Below are positions 12,764 to 21,718 of a DNA stretch of 23,245 nucleotides, in pieces. Source of the DNA: a virus; the IMG/VR virus record IMGVR_UViG_3300025840_004665, positions 1 through 23,245 of that record, one strand, 5' to 3'. The number at the start of each line of letters is the position of its first letter. The stretch's first letter is position 1. The notes beneath the pieces were generated by a model, which saw only the letters and a list, made by a program, of their open reading frames with translations, was not told the origin of the DNA and did not search any database. A program made the position numbers and the translations under genes.

Positions 12764-14302
12764 ATGGCAGATTTAAGACCTATCGGAAGTGAAAAATTAG
12801 AAGGTTCAGATAAATTAAGACGTATTATGGAAATAGCCAATTACGGTAAATCTTCTAATCTTAACGAATCATCATCTTCATCAGAATATACAATTCAATT
12901 AGCTGATGGAAATTACTATGGTATCGTAAAAGAAAAATCAGGATACATTGTTAAAAGTGGTATCAATGAGTCAGAATTAGACTACATTGACCCAATGAAA
13001 AACAGAAAGTATCATAATTCATATTCACAAGCAATGAAGAAAATCAATTTGATTGCAGGTGAATTAAATAGACTTCATGAAAATGTTGAAGGTATTAACC
13101 TTATTGGTGAGCAAAAGAAATTTGTTTTGAAAACACCAAAACCAGCTGAACCTGAAGTTGACGCTTCTGTTGAAATGGATGTACCCGCACCTGCTCCTGA
13201 CGCAGCACCTGAAGGTGGTGAAGAAATGGATATGAGTATGGATGCAGCACCTGAAGGTGGTGAAGAAATGGATATGAGTATGGATATGGACACACCTGAA
13301 GGAGGTGAAGAAATGGACATGAGTATGGATATGGACACACCTGAAGGAGGAGATGACGATGAAGAAATGTCATTTAAAACAATTCAAAAATTAACAGGAA
13401 AGTTAGGTCAAAAATTAAGAACATTCGACTCATCACAAGGAATGTCTTCTGAAAATATTAAATATGTTTTAAATTCAATTTTATCTGCCTTGGATTTATC
13501 AAAACTTACTGAAGAAGATTACGATGATATTATGTCTAAGTTTGAAGAAGATGAAGATGAAATTGACTACGGTGTAGAAGACGAAGCAGACATCGATGTA
13601 GAAGCTGGTGATGAAATGATGGACTTAGATATGGACATCGAATCAGACGTTGAACCTGAAATGGGTGAAATGAAAGAATACTTCTATGACGACATGGATT
13701 TAGGTGACGGTGAAAAAAGTAAATTTGACCGTGACAGATATGCATTACACCAATATGATGCAGGATGGTTTGATGAAGATGACAGACGAATGGACGATTT
13801 TGAAGATTATGATGAAGAGATTGAGTTTGGTCCCGAGGATTATGAAAAATTCCTTGAGTTATCTCCTGAAAATGCGAGATGGAATCCAAAGATGGACAAA
13901 CATTATTACGACACTCATATGAAAAACCAACATCCTCTTAAACTTCGTATTAAAAGAGCTATGGGTGAAGGCTCTAAATCATATGAAAAAACAATGGATG
14001 AAATTTTCTCAGAATCAAAAATCGAAAAAGTATTATCAAAATACTTTGTAGTTTCTGAAGAAGAACAAAAAATGAATAAAGATAGAGATGTAAAAAAATA
14101 CATCACTGAAAGAGTTAAGAATTCTTTGGTAAGAAAAGAAATCAAAAATCTTTCAGAATCAGTAGAACAAGAATTAACTTCAGATTTTATCATTAAAGAA
14201 CACAACACTGTTAAGTTCATCGGAAAAACAAACAAAGGTAACTTGGTTTTTGAAGCAGATGGAAAAACAATTAAAGTTTCTTCTAATGGTGAAATCCTAT
14301 GA
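12764..14302 (+). CDS. Large acidic phage protein with tandem Met/Glu/Asp repeats
   Basis: 512 residues. The N-terminal ~120 residues are folded-looking (SEKLEGSDKLRRIMEIANYG, then YTIQLADGNYYGIVKEKSGY). Residues ~146-202 are four copies of a unit like APEGGEEMDMSMD. A strongly acidic middle follows (DEDEIDYGVEDEADIDVEAG), then a Tyr/Asp-rich part and a basic helical end (KKYITERVKNSLVRKEIKNL). Acidic, Met-rich proteins are typical of prohead cores and scaffolds in T4-like phages, but I see no specific homology to gp22 or gp67. It starts the chain of overlapping genes: its stop overlaps the next ATG (ATGA at 14299-14302), indicating translational coupling. Confidence 0.85.
   Translation: MADLRPIGSEKLEGSDKLRRIMEIANYGKSSNLNESSSSSEYTIQLADGNYYGIVKEKSGYIVKSGINESELDYIDPMKNRKYHNSYSQAMKKINLIAGELNRLHENVEGINLIGEQKKFVLKTPKPAEPEVDASVEMDVPAPAPDAAPEGGEEMDMSMDAAPEGGEEMDMSMDMDTPEGGEEMDMSMDMDTPEGGDDDEEMSFKTIQKLTGKLGQKLRTFDSSQGMSSENIKYVLNSILSALDLSKLTEEDYDDIMSKFEEDEDEIDYGVEDEADIDVEAGDEMMDLDMDIESDVEPEMGEMKEYFYDDMDLGDGEKSKFDRDRYALHQYDAGWFDEDDRRMDDFEDYDEEIEFGPEDYEKFLELSPENARWNPKMDKHYYDTHMKNQHPLKLRIKRAMGEGSKSYEKTMDEIFSESKIEKVLSKYFVVSEEEQKMNKDRDVKKYITERVKNSLVRKEIKNLSESVEQELTSDFIIKEHNTVKFIGKTNKGNLVFEADGKTIKVSSNGEIL
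13199..13369 (+). repeat. Four in-frame tandem repeats of 42-45 bp
   Basis: Units at 13199-13240, 13241-13282, 13283-13327 and 13328-13369 (the last diverged). Each encodes (D-A-A or D-M-D-T)-PEGGEEMDMSM. Units 1 and 2 are nearly identical in DNA, so the array is likely prone to gain or loss of units. Confidence 0.9.
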
Positions 14303-14700
14303 AACTAATTTACGTTAACGAACTCGGACCTAATTTCAAGGGAGATAACGTATACGAATTTATCTTCTCCACACAAGAAGATGTATGGGGTGATGATTGG
14401 GACGTTGAACCAGCTTCAGGGAGACCAACACCACCCCATATTAATTTTATAGAAAAGGTGGGGGTTTTGAAAAACTCAGGTATAGAGTTAAACTTAATTC
14501 AAAACTCTGATTTCTTTTCAGTGTTTGACTCTGTTGAAGGAGTTATCGCTCTCGGATGGGAAGATTCTGATTGCGAAGCCGTAACCGACAAAAAATATAC
14601 TCGTTTGGTTTTCCATTACGGTGAAAGTGAAAAATCGGTTGCAGATAAATTATATGAACGAGATATAATTCTCAAATGGGAAAAAAGTTTAGTAGAATGA
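14299..14700 (+). CDS. Conserved-looking unknown phage protein
   Basis: 133 residues, coupled by ATGA overlaps to the genes on both sides. It is a compact acidic protein with a WGDDWDVEPASGRPTPPHIN segment, a helical C-terminus (SVADKLYERDIILKWEKSL), and no signal peptide or membrane segment. I do not recognise the fold. Its fixed place between the acidic structural-type gene and the next one suggests a role in head assembly or a scaffold partner. Confidence 0.82.
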   Translation: MKLIYVNELGPNFKGDNVYEFIFSTQEDVWGDDWDVEPASGRPTPPHINFIEKVGVLKNSGIELNLIQNSDFFSVFDSVEGVIALGWEDSDCEAVTDKKYTRLVFHYGESEKSVADKLYERDIILKWEKSLVE

Positions 14701-15542
14701 AAACTAATGATATTAGAGTAATAAAATTGATGAAAGAGGGTTTTGCGTTTGAAACCCTTCGTAATTTGAATGAAAGCCAAATCAACATTCTTTATAAAAG
14801 AATGATTAAAGAACAGGGTACAGTTACAGTACCTAAAGATACTGAACCAAGTAAAATTGCAGATATTGCAAAACAAGGTACAAATGTACAAGTTGCAGGT
14901 GAGGGTGAAGTTTCTGAAGATGATGTTGAACCCTTAAAACCTTATAAAGGACAGCAGACACAAGACCCAAAACAAGTAGGCCCAGATTCTAATGATGGTA
15001 TGGGTAATTACCAAGACGGTATGGATGAGAGTGAAATTAAAGAAAAATCAGTTTCAAAGCAACAACAAAAAATTATGGGTTTAGCACTATCGGTAAAAAG
15101 AGGTGAAACTCCTAAAAGTGAAGTTTCTAAAGAAGTTTTAGATATGGTTGATAGTATGAGTGAAAAAAAATTAGAAGACTTCGCAAGTACTGAACATAAG
15201 GGTTTACCAAAAAAAGTTGAAAAAACAAAAAAAGAAAGTTATATTCGTAATGTAAAGATGATTGAAGAATCATTGATTAAGTTAGTTCAAAAACACATTA
15301 CACCAAGTATGACAAAGAAAGATTTATTGAATTTAGTAGAACAGGGTCCTGGTACAAAGGAAGCACCACCAAAGGTAAAACCAGGTACTAAGGAAAATCC
15401 TGGTAAAAAAAGATGGAACCAACCAAAACACACACCAGCACCAAAAGCTAAAAAAGATGATGAAACATTTGCAATGCAATTACCATCATTTTTACATTTT
15501 GATAATTTAGATATAACATTTAGTGATGAAAAAAAATCTTAA
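14697..15542 (+). CDS. Unknown lysine-rich phage protein in the structural operon
   Basis: 281 residues from the ATG at 14697, which overlaps the upstream TGA as ATGA, like the junction at 14299. An in-frame ATG at 14676 would add seven residues but give a longer overlap. The N-terminus MKTNDIRVIKLMKEGFAFET is followed by RNLNESQINILYKRMIKEQ, which has the L-N-E-S style common in this genome. The middle is low-complexity and polar, and the C-terminus is Lys/Pro-rich (PPKVKPGTKENPGKKRWNQP). This is probably a largely disordered or helical virion or scaffold protein. Not recognised. Confidence 0.8.
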   Translation: MKTNDIRVIKLMKEGFAFETLRNLNESQINILYKRMIKEQGTVTVPKDTEPSKIADIAKQGTNVQVAGEGEVSEDDVEPLKPYKGQQTQDPKQVGPDSNDGMGNYQDGMDESEIKEKSVSKQQQKIMGLALSVKRGETPKSEVSKEVLDMVDSMSEKKLEDFASTEHKGLPKKVEKTKKESYIRNVKMIEESLIKLVQKHITPSMTKKDLLNLVEQGPGTKEAPPKVKPGTKENPGKKRWNQPKHTPAPKAKKDDETFAMQLPSFLHFDNLDITFSDEKKS

Positions 15543-16800
15543 AGAAGCACCAATTAGTTATGGTGACAGTCCTGAAAGAATGGCACCAGACATACAGAGT
15601 AAAATAGAAAAAGGAGAAACACCTTTATCTGATTCACCTGCATTTCCTGAACAGGAAGGTGAAGATAGATTTGAGGAGTTAATTGCATCTAAAAGATTTA
15701 AAGATGTTGTTAACAAAGTCAAACAATATACAGGTTTAACAAACGTATCAGGTCAAAATGCTTTTATGCAACTTCAAATGATGTTGATGCAAGCAGTACA
15801 AAAGGTAAAGTCCATAGAAAATGGTAATGAGGAATATTTGGAAAATTTAGCTGTAGATTTAGTTAAAAAAGAAATGTCTATTCCTGAGGATAGTTTCCTA
15901 TTTGATGTTGAACTAATAGGTTCTCCATCACAAATGGATACATCAAAAATGAGAAAACAATCAGAAGAGCCATCTTCAGAAGATATTGAACAAATATTCG
16001 GTGTGAGTGAAGATGAGGCTGAAGAAGATTTGGACAACTTCATGGAGGCATTCGATAAGTTTGATATGGAAAAAGCCAAAAGAAGATTTATTAATTCACT
16101 TATACAAGGTGCATCTAAAAAGGGTCACTACATGTTTAATTTGGTAGAAGAAGAATTAAATCGTTTGAATCCTGAATTATTAAACTTATATGGTGTGTTA
16201 ATGTCAATCAATGATTTAATTTATTGGATTATGCCGGATGAGGCGGCACAAATGATGGCTGATTCAGGTCAAGGTGTTGCAGGTTCAGAAGAGATTGATG
16301 ATAGTACAGACCCACCAACAATTAAAGCTAAGGGTATGTTCTTCCCTGTATTAATACATGAGTTATTAAAAGGTGTATATGAGATTATGGGAACTCACGG
16401 ATTACCTGATGACCCAAAACAAGCTGAAATGGTTATGGCATCACAAGATACCTTACCATATGAAATATGGGATTTAAGATTAGGTCCTGTTATTTGGGAA
16501 AAATTCTTAGAGGTATATCCTGATGAGTTATTTGAAGATGATATGAGAGAAATTCAAAACTATTTATTCTCTCGTTTCTCAGCATTGAGTACTGAACAAT
16601 TCTTTGAATTGGCTAAAGAAATACTTTCAGGTAGTGAAGATGGTAAAAAGGCGGTTAGAGCCATGGTTGATGAAATCATACAAGAAATTAAAGATGAGGA
16701 ATACGAAGAATCTATGGGTCAGTTTAGAGATGACGATGAGGATGAAGGTTTTGATTTAGATGATTTCTTAGATGGTTTAGGTATTGGTCCTGCCGAATAA
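15526..16800 (+). CDS. Unknown acidic helical phage protein upstream of the terminase
   Basis: 424 residues from the ATG at 15526 (a GTG lies one codon earlier), overlapping the previous gene by 17 nt. Almost entirely alpha-helical in appearance, it has acidic N- and C-terminal tails (SEDEAEEDLDNFMEAFDKFD; DDDEDEGFDLDDFLDGLGIG). A more hydrophobic centre follows (LLNLYGVLMSINDLIYWIMP, then KGMFFPVLIHELLKGVYEIM). The position directly before the large terminase would fit a small-terminase-like or head-completion role. However, the length is more than twice that of gp16 and no DNA-binding motif is evident, so I leave the function open. Confidence 0.83.
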   Translation: MKKNLKEAPISYGDSPERMAPDIQSKIEKGETPLSDSPAFPEQEGEDRFEELIASKRFKDVVNKVKQYTGLTNVSGQNAFMQLQMMLMQAVQKVKSIENGNEEYLENLAVDLVKKEMSIPEDSFLFDVELIGSPSQMDTSKMRKQSEEPSSEDIEQIFGVSEDEAEEDLDNFMEAFDKFDMEKAKRRFINSLIQGASKKGHYMFNLVEEELNRLNPELLNLYGVLMSINDLIYWIMPDEAAQMMADSGQGVAGSEEIDDSTDPPTIKAKGMFFPVLIHELLKGVYEIMGTHGLPDDPKQAEMVMASQDTLPYEIWDLRLGPVIWEKFLEVYPDELFEDDMREIQNYLFSRFSALSTEQFFELAKEILSGSEDGKKAVRAMVDEIIQEIKDEEYEESMGQFRDDDEDEGFDLDDFLDGLGIGPAE

Positions 16801-16819
16801 AAAATAAAGTGATGACAAT

Positions 16820-18589
16820 ATGGGTTTATCAAGAGAACAGGCAATACTCGAATATGCACGTTGCGTAAAAGATACCCCATACGCTTTAAAGACCTATCTA
16901 CAAACCTACGATAACACTCAGTCTAAATACGTTCCATTAGAACTATTTCCCGACCAAGTTAGTCTTATTAATGATTATGATACTCATGAGGAAAATATTG
17001 CCTTAAAGTATCGTCAGGCGGGTGTATCTACCGTTACCTCAGCATGGGTTTCAAAACGATTAGTAACTGCCCCTAAAACAAAACCAGAAAAGATTCTTAT
17101 TATTGCTAACAAACTTGATACGTCTCAAGAAATGGCTAATAAGATTCGTTCTTTTGTGGACCAATGGCCGTCATGGTTTGGTATTAGTTTTTCTGCAGAA
17201 AAGAATTCACAAAGACACTTTAAATTATCTAATGGGTGTGAGGTAAAAGCTGTTGCAACATCAAAAGATGCACTTCGTGGTTATACTCCTACTATCCTAA
17301 TATTTGACGAGGCTGCGTTTATTGAAGCGGACAATGACTTCTGGTCTGCCTGTATGGCATCTCTTTCTACGGGAGGTAAAGTAATTGTTATATCTACCCC
17401 TAACGGATTTGACCCAATCTATTATTCGATTTACAATCAAGCAGTAAAAAACATGAATGATTTCAAAATCACTGAAATGTTTTGGTACCGTGACCCCCGA
17501 TATGCCGATGACTTAAAACTTATTAAGGTAAAAGATATTGTTCATTATATGTTAAATCGTGAAGATTATAACGATGATGAGATTATATTAGACTATTCTG
17601 ATGTGGACCCAATGAAAAGGGACTTCAAAGAAATAAGTAAAAAGTTTGAAGATGGATACAAACCATATTCTACGTGGTTTGAGAAGATGTCAAAGAAATT
17701 AAAATTTGACAGACGAAAAATTGCACAGGAATTGGAGTGTAACTTCTTAGGTTCAGGGGATAATGTTATTCCTCAGGTTACTATGGACCGTATGAAGGAT
17801 AATGATATATGTGAACCTGAAAACAAATTTATGGGTGGTGCTATATGGCAGTGGAAAGAACCTGTTGAAGGTCACAAATATATTATGGGTATTGACGTTT
17901 CTCGTGGTGATAGTGAAGACTTTACCACATTTACGATTATAGACTTTGATGAGAGGGAACAAGTCTTAGAATACATCGGAAAGATACCACCTGATGTTGC
18001 GGCTGAGGTTGCATTTAAATGGGCGACGATGTATTCGGCATTTATTGTGATTGATATTACTGGTGGTATGGGAGTATCCACGTCTCGTAAACTACAAGAG
18101 ATGGGATATAAGAATTTATATGTTGATGGGTTAAATGCTGCAGATAAGTGGAAATATAACCCTAAAATTAATGAGAAGATACCTGGATTAAACTTTAATT
18201 CAAAACGTGTTCAGATTATCGCATCTTTTGAGGAGGCGTTACGTCACGACTTTAGAGTACGCTCAATGAGATTGTTTAATGAGTTGGGGACCTTTGTTTA
18301 TGTTAATGGTAGACCTGACCACCAAAAAGGACAACACGATGACCTGATTATGGCGATGGCTATGGCGATATATGTTGGTGAAAGTTCATTTAGTCAATTA
18401 GAAAAGGTTACAGAACAGACTAAGGCTATGATTGATAGTTGGGCTGTTTCAACAAATGAGTATAAAAATAAGTCACAAGATTTTAATCCCTCATTACCTG
18501 TTATGCCTAATCACAACGTTAATCGTGGTATAAATTCGAACCCAACCAGAAATGATTATGAGAAGTATTTATGGTTATTCGGTAAGTGA
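16820..18589 (+). CDS. Terminase large subunit (T4 gp17-like)
   Basis: 589 residues. The N-terminal ATPase has the adenine/Walker A region KYRQAGVST (63-71), Walker B ILIFDEAAF (159-167) with catalytic Glu, and the coupling motif STPNG (192-196). The C-terminal RNase H-like nuclease has MGIDVSRGDSEDFT (D359), IVIDITGGMG (D412) and HDDLIMAMAMA (D507/D508), the three acidic metal sites. It packages DNA into the prohead through the portal and cuts the concatemer. The canonical GKT lysine of T4 gp17 is replaced (GVST); Lys63 just upstream may substitute. No small terminase is recognised in the window. Nineteen bases separate it from the previous gene, so it belongs to the same unit. Confidence 0.96.
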   Translation: MGLSREQAILEYARCVKDTPYALKTYLQTYDNTQSKYVPLELFPDQVSLINDYDTHEENIALKYRQAGVSTVTSAWVSKRLVTAPKTKPEKILIIANKLDTSQEMANKIRSFVDQWPSWFGISFSAEKNSQRHFKLSNGCEVKAVATSKDALRGYTPTILIFDEAAFIEADNDFWSACMASLSTGGKVIVISTPNGFDPIYYSIYNQAVKNMNDFKITEMFWYRDPRYADDLKLIKVKDIVHYMLNREDYNDDEIILDYSDVDPMKRDFKEISKKFEDGYKPYSTWFEKMSKKLKFDRRKIAQELECNFLGSGDNVIPQVTMDRMKDNDICEPENKFMGGAIWQWKEPVEGHKYIMGIDVSRGDSEDFTTFTIIDFDEREQVLEYIGKIPPDVAAEVAFKWATMYSAFIVIDITGGMGVSTSRKLQEMGYKNLYVDGLNAADKWKYNPKINEKIPGLNFNSKRVQIIASFEEALRHDFRVRSMRLFNELGTFVYVNGRPDHQKGQHDDLIMAMAMAIYVGESSFSQLEKVTEQTKAMIDSWAVSTNEYKNKSQDFNPSLPVMPNHNVNRGINSNPTRNDYEKYLWLFGK

Positions 18590-18616
18590 TATTTAATTTA
18601 ATTAAATATTTAATAC

Positions 18617-18623
18617 TATTTAT
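18617..18623 (+). promoter_or_regulatory. TATTTAT motif before the portal gene
   Basis: TATTTAT ends 15 nt before the ATG at 18639, in a 49-nt gap. Confidence 0.48.
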
Positions 18624-18638
18624 GTAAAAAGTATTTGA

Positions 18639-20504
18639 ATGGCAGATAATAATTTAACTATATGGCAGAGGTTGGGTCAAGTATTTGGTCCTGATTCTAC
18701 GTTGGACCAACAGTCTCCTGTTTATAGGTTTGATAAGAAAGAACTTCTTAAGACACCTAACAAACAAGAGTACGAAAGAGAAAAACTTCAAGCCCAACAA
18801 TCATTATACTTGGGACAACAATGGACCAAGATTGAAAACAATCTATATACTCAAGCCGTATATTATGAACCAACAAGGTTGGCCTCTTATTATGATTATG
18901 AGAGTATGGAATATACTCCTGAAATATCTGCAGCACTTGACATCTACGCAGAAGAATCAACAACAACAAATGAAGATGGATATATATTACAAATTTATTC
19001 AGAAAGTAAACGTATTAAATCAGTTCTTGGTGACTTGTTCAACAATAGACTTGATATTAATACTAACTTACCTATGTGGACTCGAAATACTTGTAAGTTT
19101 GGAGACAATTTTGTTTACTTAAAATTAGACCCTGAAAAGGGTATCATGGGTGCACAACAACTTCCGAACATTCAGATTGAACGTTTGGAAAGAGGTATGA
19201 AGTATTCACCAAACAGTAAGACTACGACTACTACTGAAAACGATGCCTTGAAATTTGTATGGAAAGACAAAGATATGAATTTCAACACATGGGAAATTGC
19301 TCACTTTAGATTATTGGGTGATGACCGAAAACTTCCTTATGGTACCTCTATGTTAGAAAAAGCCAGAAGGATTTGGAAACAGTTATTATTAGCTGAGGAT
19401 GCGATGTTAATTTACAGAACATCAAGAGCACCTGAAAGAAGGGTATTTAAAATATATGTTGGTAATATGGACGACAAAGATGTCGAACCATACGTAAACC
19501 GAGTCGCCAACAAGTTTAAAAGAGACCAAATCGTTGACCCGTCAAATGGTAATGTCGATTTAAGATATAACCAAATGGCAGTTGACCAAGACTATTTTAT
19601 TCCTGTTCGTGACCCTAATGCACCAAACCCAATCGACACACTACCAGGAGCACAAAACTTGGCGGAGATTGCAGATATTGAGTATATTCAGAAAAAACTA
19701 CTTACAGCACTTCGTGTACCTAAAGCCTTTTTAGGATTTGAAGAAGTTGTTGGAGATGGTAAGAACCTGTCTTTACAGGACATTAGATTTGCTCGTACAA
19801 TCAATAGAATACAAAAATCTATGATTCAAGAGTTAAATAAAATTGCTATTATTCACCTTTACCTTTTAGGATTTGAGGATGAACTTAACAATTTCACATT
19901 AGGACTTACTAATCCATCAACACAAGCCGACCTTCTTAAGGTTGAACAATGGCAAGCTAAGATTCAACTTTACCGTGATGCGACAACAGACCCTGGTAAT
20001 GGTATCCTACCTGTTTCATCATCTTGGGCTAAGAAACATATTCTTGGATTCTCAGATGAAGAAATTAAATTGGATATTCAGCAACAGAGAATTGAAAAAG
20101 CAGTTGCTGCTGAACTTGAAAAGACTGGTGAAGTTATTACTAAGACAGGTATATTCGCTAACATCGATAAGTTATACGGTAACAAACCTGGTGAAGGTGG
20201 TAGTGCAACACCTGAGGGTGAAGTAACAGAACCAGCTGACACAGGATTCGGTGACTTAGGTGGTGGTGACTTAGGTGGTGACTTAGGTGGTGACTTGAGT
20301 GGTGGTTCTGAACCGGCACCTGATTTAGGTGGTGGAGCAGAAGCGGCACCCGCACCTGAATTAGCACCTGAATCTAAAAAGATGAACGATTTAAATCTTA
20401 TTTTAGAAGACGATATGATTAACGGTTTAGATACTTTAGATTTATCAAAAGGTAAAAGGTCGTTAAGTGAAATAGATGATAAATTGGGCGAGTTACTGAA
20501 ATAG
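18639..20504 (+). CDS. Portal protein (T4 gp20-like)
   Basis: 621 residues, about 100 longer than T4 gp20. It shows the typical gp20 flow: YYDYESMEYTPEISAALDIY, LPYGTSMLEKARRIWKQLLL, a clip/stem region with RTSRAPERRVFKIYVGNM, DPNAPNPIDTLPGAQNLAEI, and LRVPKAFLGFEE. It would form the dodecameric vertex ring that nucleates the prohead and docks the terminase encoded just upstream. The extra length is mostly a C-terminal Gly/Asp/Pro/Ala linker (~513-577, with repeats of DLGGG/DLGGD) followed by a 43-residue conserved-looking helix (SKKMNDLNLILEDDMINGLD). The linker would place that helix away from the ring, perhaps to bind core or scaffold. Confidence 0.96.
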   Translation: MADNNLTIWQRLGQVFGPDSTLDQQSPVYRFDKKELLKTPNKQEYEREKLQAQQSLYLGQQWTKIENNLYTQAVYYEPTRLASYYDYESMEYTPEISAALDIYAEESTTTNEDGYILQIYSESKRIKSVLGDLFNNRLDINTNLPMWTRNTCKFGDNFVYLKLDPEKGIMGAQQLPNIQIERLERGMKYSPNSKTTTTTENDALKFVWKDKDMNFNTWEIAHFRLLGDDRKLPYGTSMLEKARRIWKQLLLAEDAMLIYRTSRAPERRVFKIYVGNMDDKDVEPYVNRVANKFKRDQIVDPSNGNVDLRYNQMAVDQDYFIPVRDPNAPNPIDTLPGAQNLAEIADIEYIQKKLLTALRVPKAFLGFEEVVGDGKNLSLQDIRFARTINRIQKSMIQELNKIAIIHLYLLGFEDELNNFTLGLTNPSTQADLLKVEQWQAKIQLYRDATTDPGNGILPVSSSWAKKHILGFSDEEIKLDIQQQRIEKAVAAELEKTGEVITKTGIFANIDKLYGNKPGEGGSATPEGEVTEPADTGFGDLGGGDLGGDLGGDLSGGSEPAPDLGGGAEAAPAPELAPESKKMNDLNLILEDDMINGLDTLDLSKGKRSLSEIDDKLGELLK

Positions 20505-20507
20505 TAA

Positions 20508-20515
20508 TATTTATA
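20508..20515 (+). promoter_or_regulatory. TATTTATA motif after the portal gene
   Basis: TATTTATA ends 12 nt before the ATG at 20528. The surroundings (AATATTTATAAAATAAAATA) are almost identical to those at 22684. Confidence 0.5.
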
Positions 20516-20527
20516 AAATAAAATAGT

Positions 20528-21265
20528 ATGAAACCTTTCGGAAAAATTAAAACTAAAATTGAAGAGTCTATGGTTAAACTCTATGGTAAACAAGAGTTTA
20601 AAAATCATATGATAAATTTCAAAAAGAATATTTTAGAAAACAAAGAAATATCTAAAATTTTTTACATCTATGATGACTTATCATCTAAAAAGGGTTTAGA
20701 CAAAGAAATTGCCTCAGATTACGTAAATGAGTCTATTGAAGAATTACAAAAATTAATAGATAAAAACACAAAACAAATTACATCATTATCACAGTGGATT
20801 GATGGTGTATTATCTGAAGAAATTAATAGTAATTACTCAGACATTGATAATGTTGTTTATAACAACAAATCTATTAAAAACTTAGAGAATGTTTTAGAAT
20901 CAAAAAGAAATATTAAAAATTTAATTACAACAGTAAAAGAGAATGTTGTAATGAGTGAATCTATTAATATTCCATTATCATCGATGTTAAAAATAGCTTC
21001 AAATTCATTTAATAAAGAATTTGAAAATATTAGTGAAGAAGATAAAAAAGAATTAAAAGAACTTTTATCTCTAACAAAAAATGAGGTTAAAGTAAAACAC
21101 GAAGAATTAAAAGAATCTGTTTTAGGTAAATTAAAAAATAACCTAAATGAATCAACTGATTCTGAAATCACAGAAAAAATTAATTTAACTATTCAAAAGA
21201 TTTCAGAATCTAAAAGTGATTTAGTATCACTTTATAAACTAACACAATTAAATCAGGGATTATGA
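20528..21265 (+). CDS. Helical protein at the prohead-core position
   Basis: 245 residues, nearly all predicted helix and coiled coil (EELQKLIDKNTKQITSLSQW; EFENISEEDKKELKELLSLT), Lys/Glu/Asn/Ser-rich, with no Cys. Its place directly after the portal matches that of the T4 core genes 67 and 68. A role as an internal prohead core or scaffold protein is therefore inferred from context only. It is coupled to the next gene by an ATGA overlap (21262-21265). Confidence 0.78.
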   Translation: MKPFGKIKTKIEESMVKLYGKQEFKNHMINFKKNILENKEISKIFYIYDDLSSKKGLDKEIASDYVNESIEELQKLIDKNTKQITSLSQWIDGVLSEEINSNYSDIDNVVYNNKSIKNLENVLESKRNIKNLITTVKENVVMSESINIPLSSMLKIASNSFNKEFENISEEDKKELKELLSLTKNEVKVKHEELKESVLGKLKNNLNESTDSEITEKINLTIQKISESKSDLVSLYKLTQLNQGL

Positions 21266-21474
21266 AAAAAGTTTTAGAATTCATTAAAAAGGTGTTTGCA
21301 ATCTGCAAGGACTGGATTAAATCAAATGGTGTTGAAGGAGTATTGGGACTATTAGTAGGTCTTGTTCTTTGGGCTATGGGTTACAAAATTTGGGCTGGTT
21401 TCTCATTTGGTGTTTTTGCTACACGTAATTGGGATATCTTAAAGGGTTGGATTTTGTCAAAATTTAAAAACTAA
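21262..21474 (+). CDS. Small membrane protein with two hydrophobic segments
   Basis: 70 residues. A basic amphipathic N-terminus (MKKVLEFIKKVFAICKDWIK) precedes VEGVLGLLVGLVLWAMGYKI and WAGFSFGVFATRNW, two short transmembrane helices with a tight turn, and a basic tail. The size and topology would suit a holin-like protein, or a membrane-anchored factor for prohead assembly at the inner membrane. The latter fits its place in the head operon better. There is no direct evidence for either. The gene ends at a bidirectional terminator. Confidence 0.8.
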   Translation: MKKVLEFIKKVFAICKDWIKSNGVEGVLGLLVGLVLWAMGYKIWAGFSFGVFATRNWDILKGWILSKFKN

Positions 21475-21495
21475 GGTAAAAATTATTTAAAAATT

Positions 21496-21521
21496 AAAAA
21501 GTCCCCAATAGGGGACTTTTT
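21496..21521. terminator. Bidirectional terminator between convergent genes
   Basis: An 11-bp stem AAAAAGTCCCC/GGGGACTTTTT around the loop AATA. It serves both the membrane-protein gene and the bS21 gene, whose stop is at its right edge. Confidence 0.88.
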
Positions 21522-21718
21522 TATGAATCATATTCTTGGTCTCTTAGTTTCTGAATATATTTGGCTTTTTCTAATTTCTTTCTTCTCTTTTGAGATTTTT
21601 TTGTAAACTCTTGTCTTTTACGTACCTCGTCCATTTGTTTTGACTTAATGACTTTGTACTTGTACCTTTTTAAGGCTCTATCAATATTTTCTCTTTTTCC
21701 TACTTCTATTATAATCAT
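21521..21718 (-). CDS. rpsU: Ribosomal protein bS21, phage-encoded
   Basis: 65 residues matching bS21 over the full length: MIIIEVGKRENIDRALKRYK, VRKRQEFTKKSQKRRKKLEK and AKYIQKLRDQEYDS align with flavobacterial bS21 as I remember it. Tyr54 in KAKYIQ is kept. In Flavobacterium ribosomes bS21 helps cover the 3' end of 16S rRNA and so the anti-Shine-Dalgarno sequence. A phage copy could replace the host protein and shift which mRNAs are translated. The leader (AACTAACATATATG) has no Shine-Dalgarno sequence. To my knowledge host rpsU in this group has a strong one and is autoregulated through it. The gene is the only minus-strand one within the head block and has the TATTTAT motif, so it is probably expressed late. 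Confidence 0.92.
   Translation of the reverse strand: MIIIEVGKRENIDRALKRYKYKVIKSKQMDEVRKRQEFTKKSQKRRKKLEKAKYIQKLRDQEYDS

Noticed and set aside
13075-13373. Antisense open frames across the acidic repeat region
   Set aside because: They are shadows created by the repetitive GGTGAAGAAATGGA-type units of the plus-strand gene.
20078-20608. A 176-codon antisense frame rich in Pro and Ser opposite the portal linker
   Set aside because: It results from the Gly-rich repeat read backwards and spans the portal stop and the next gene start.
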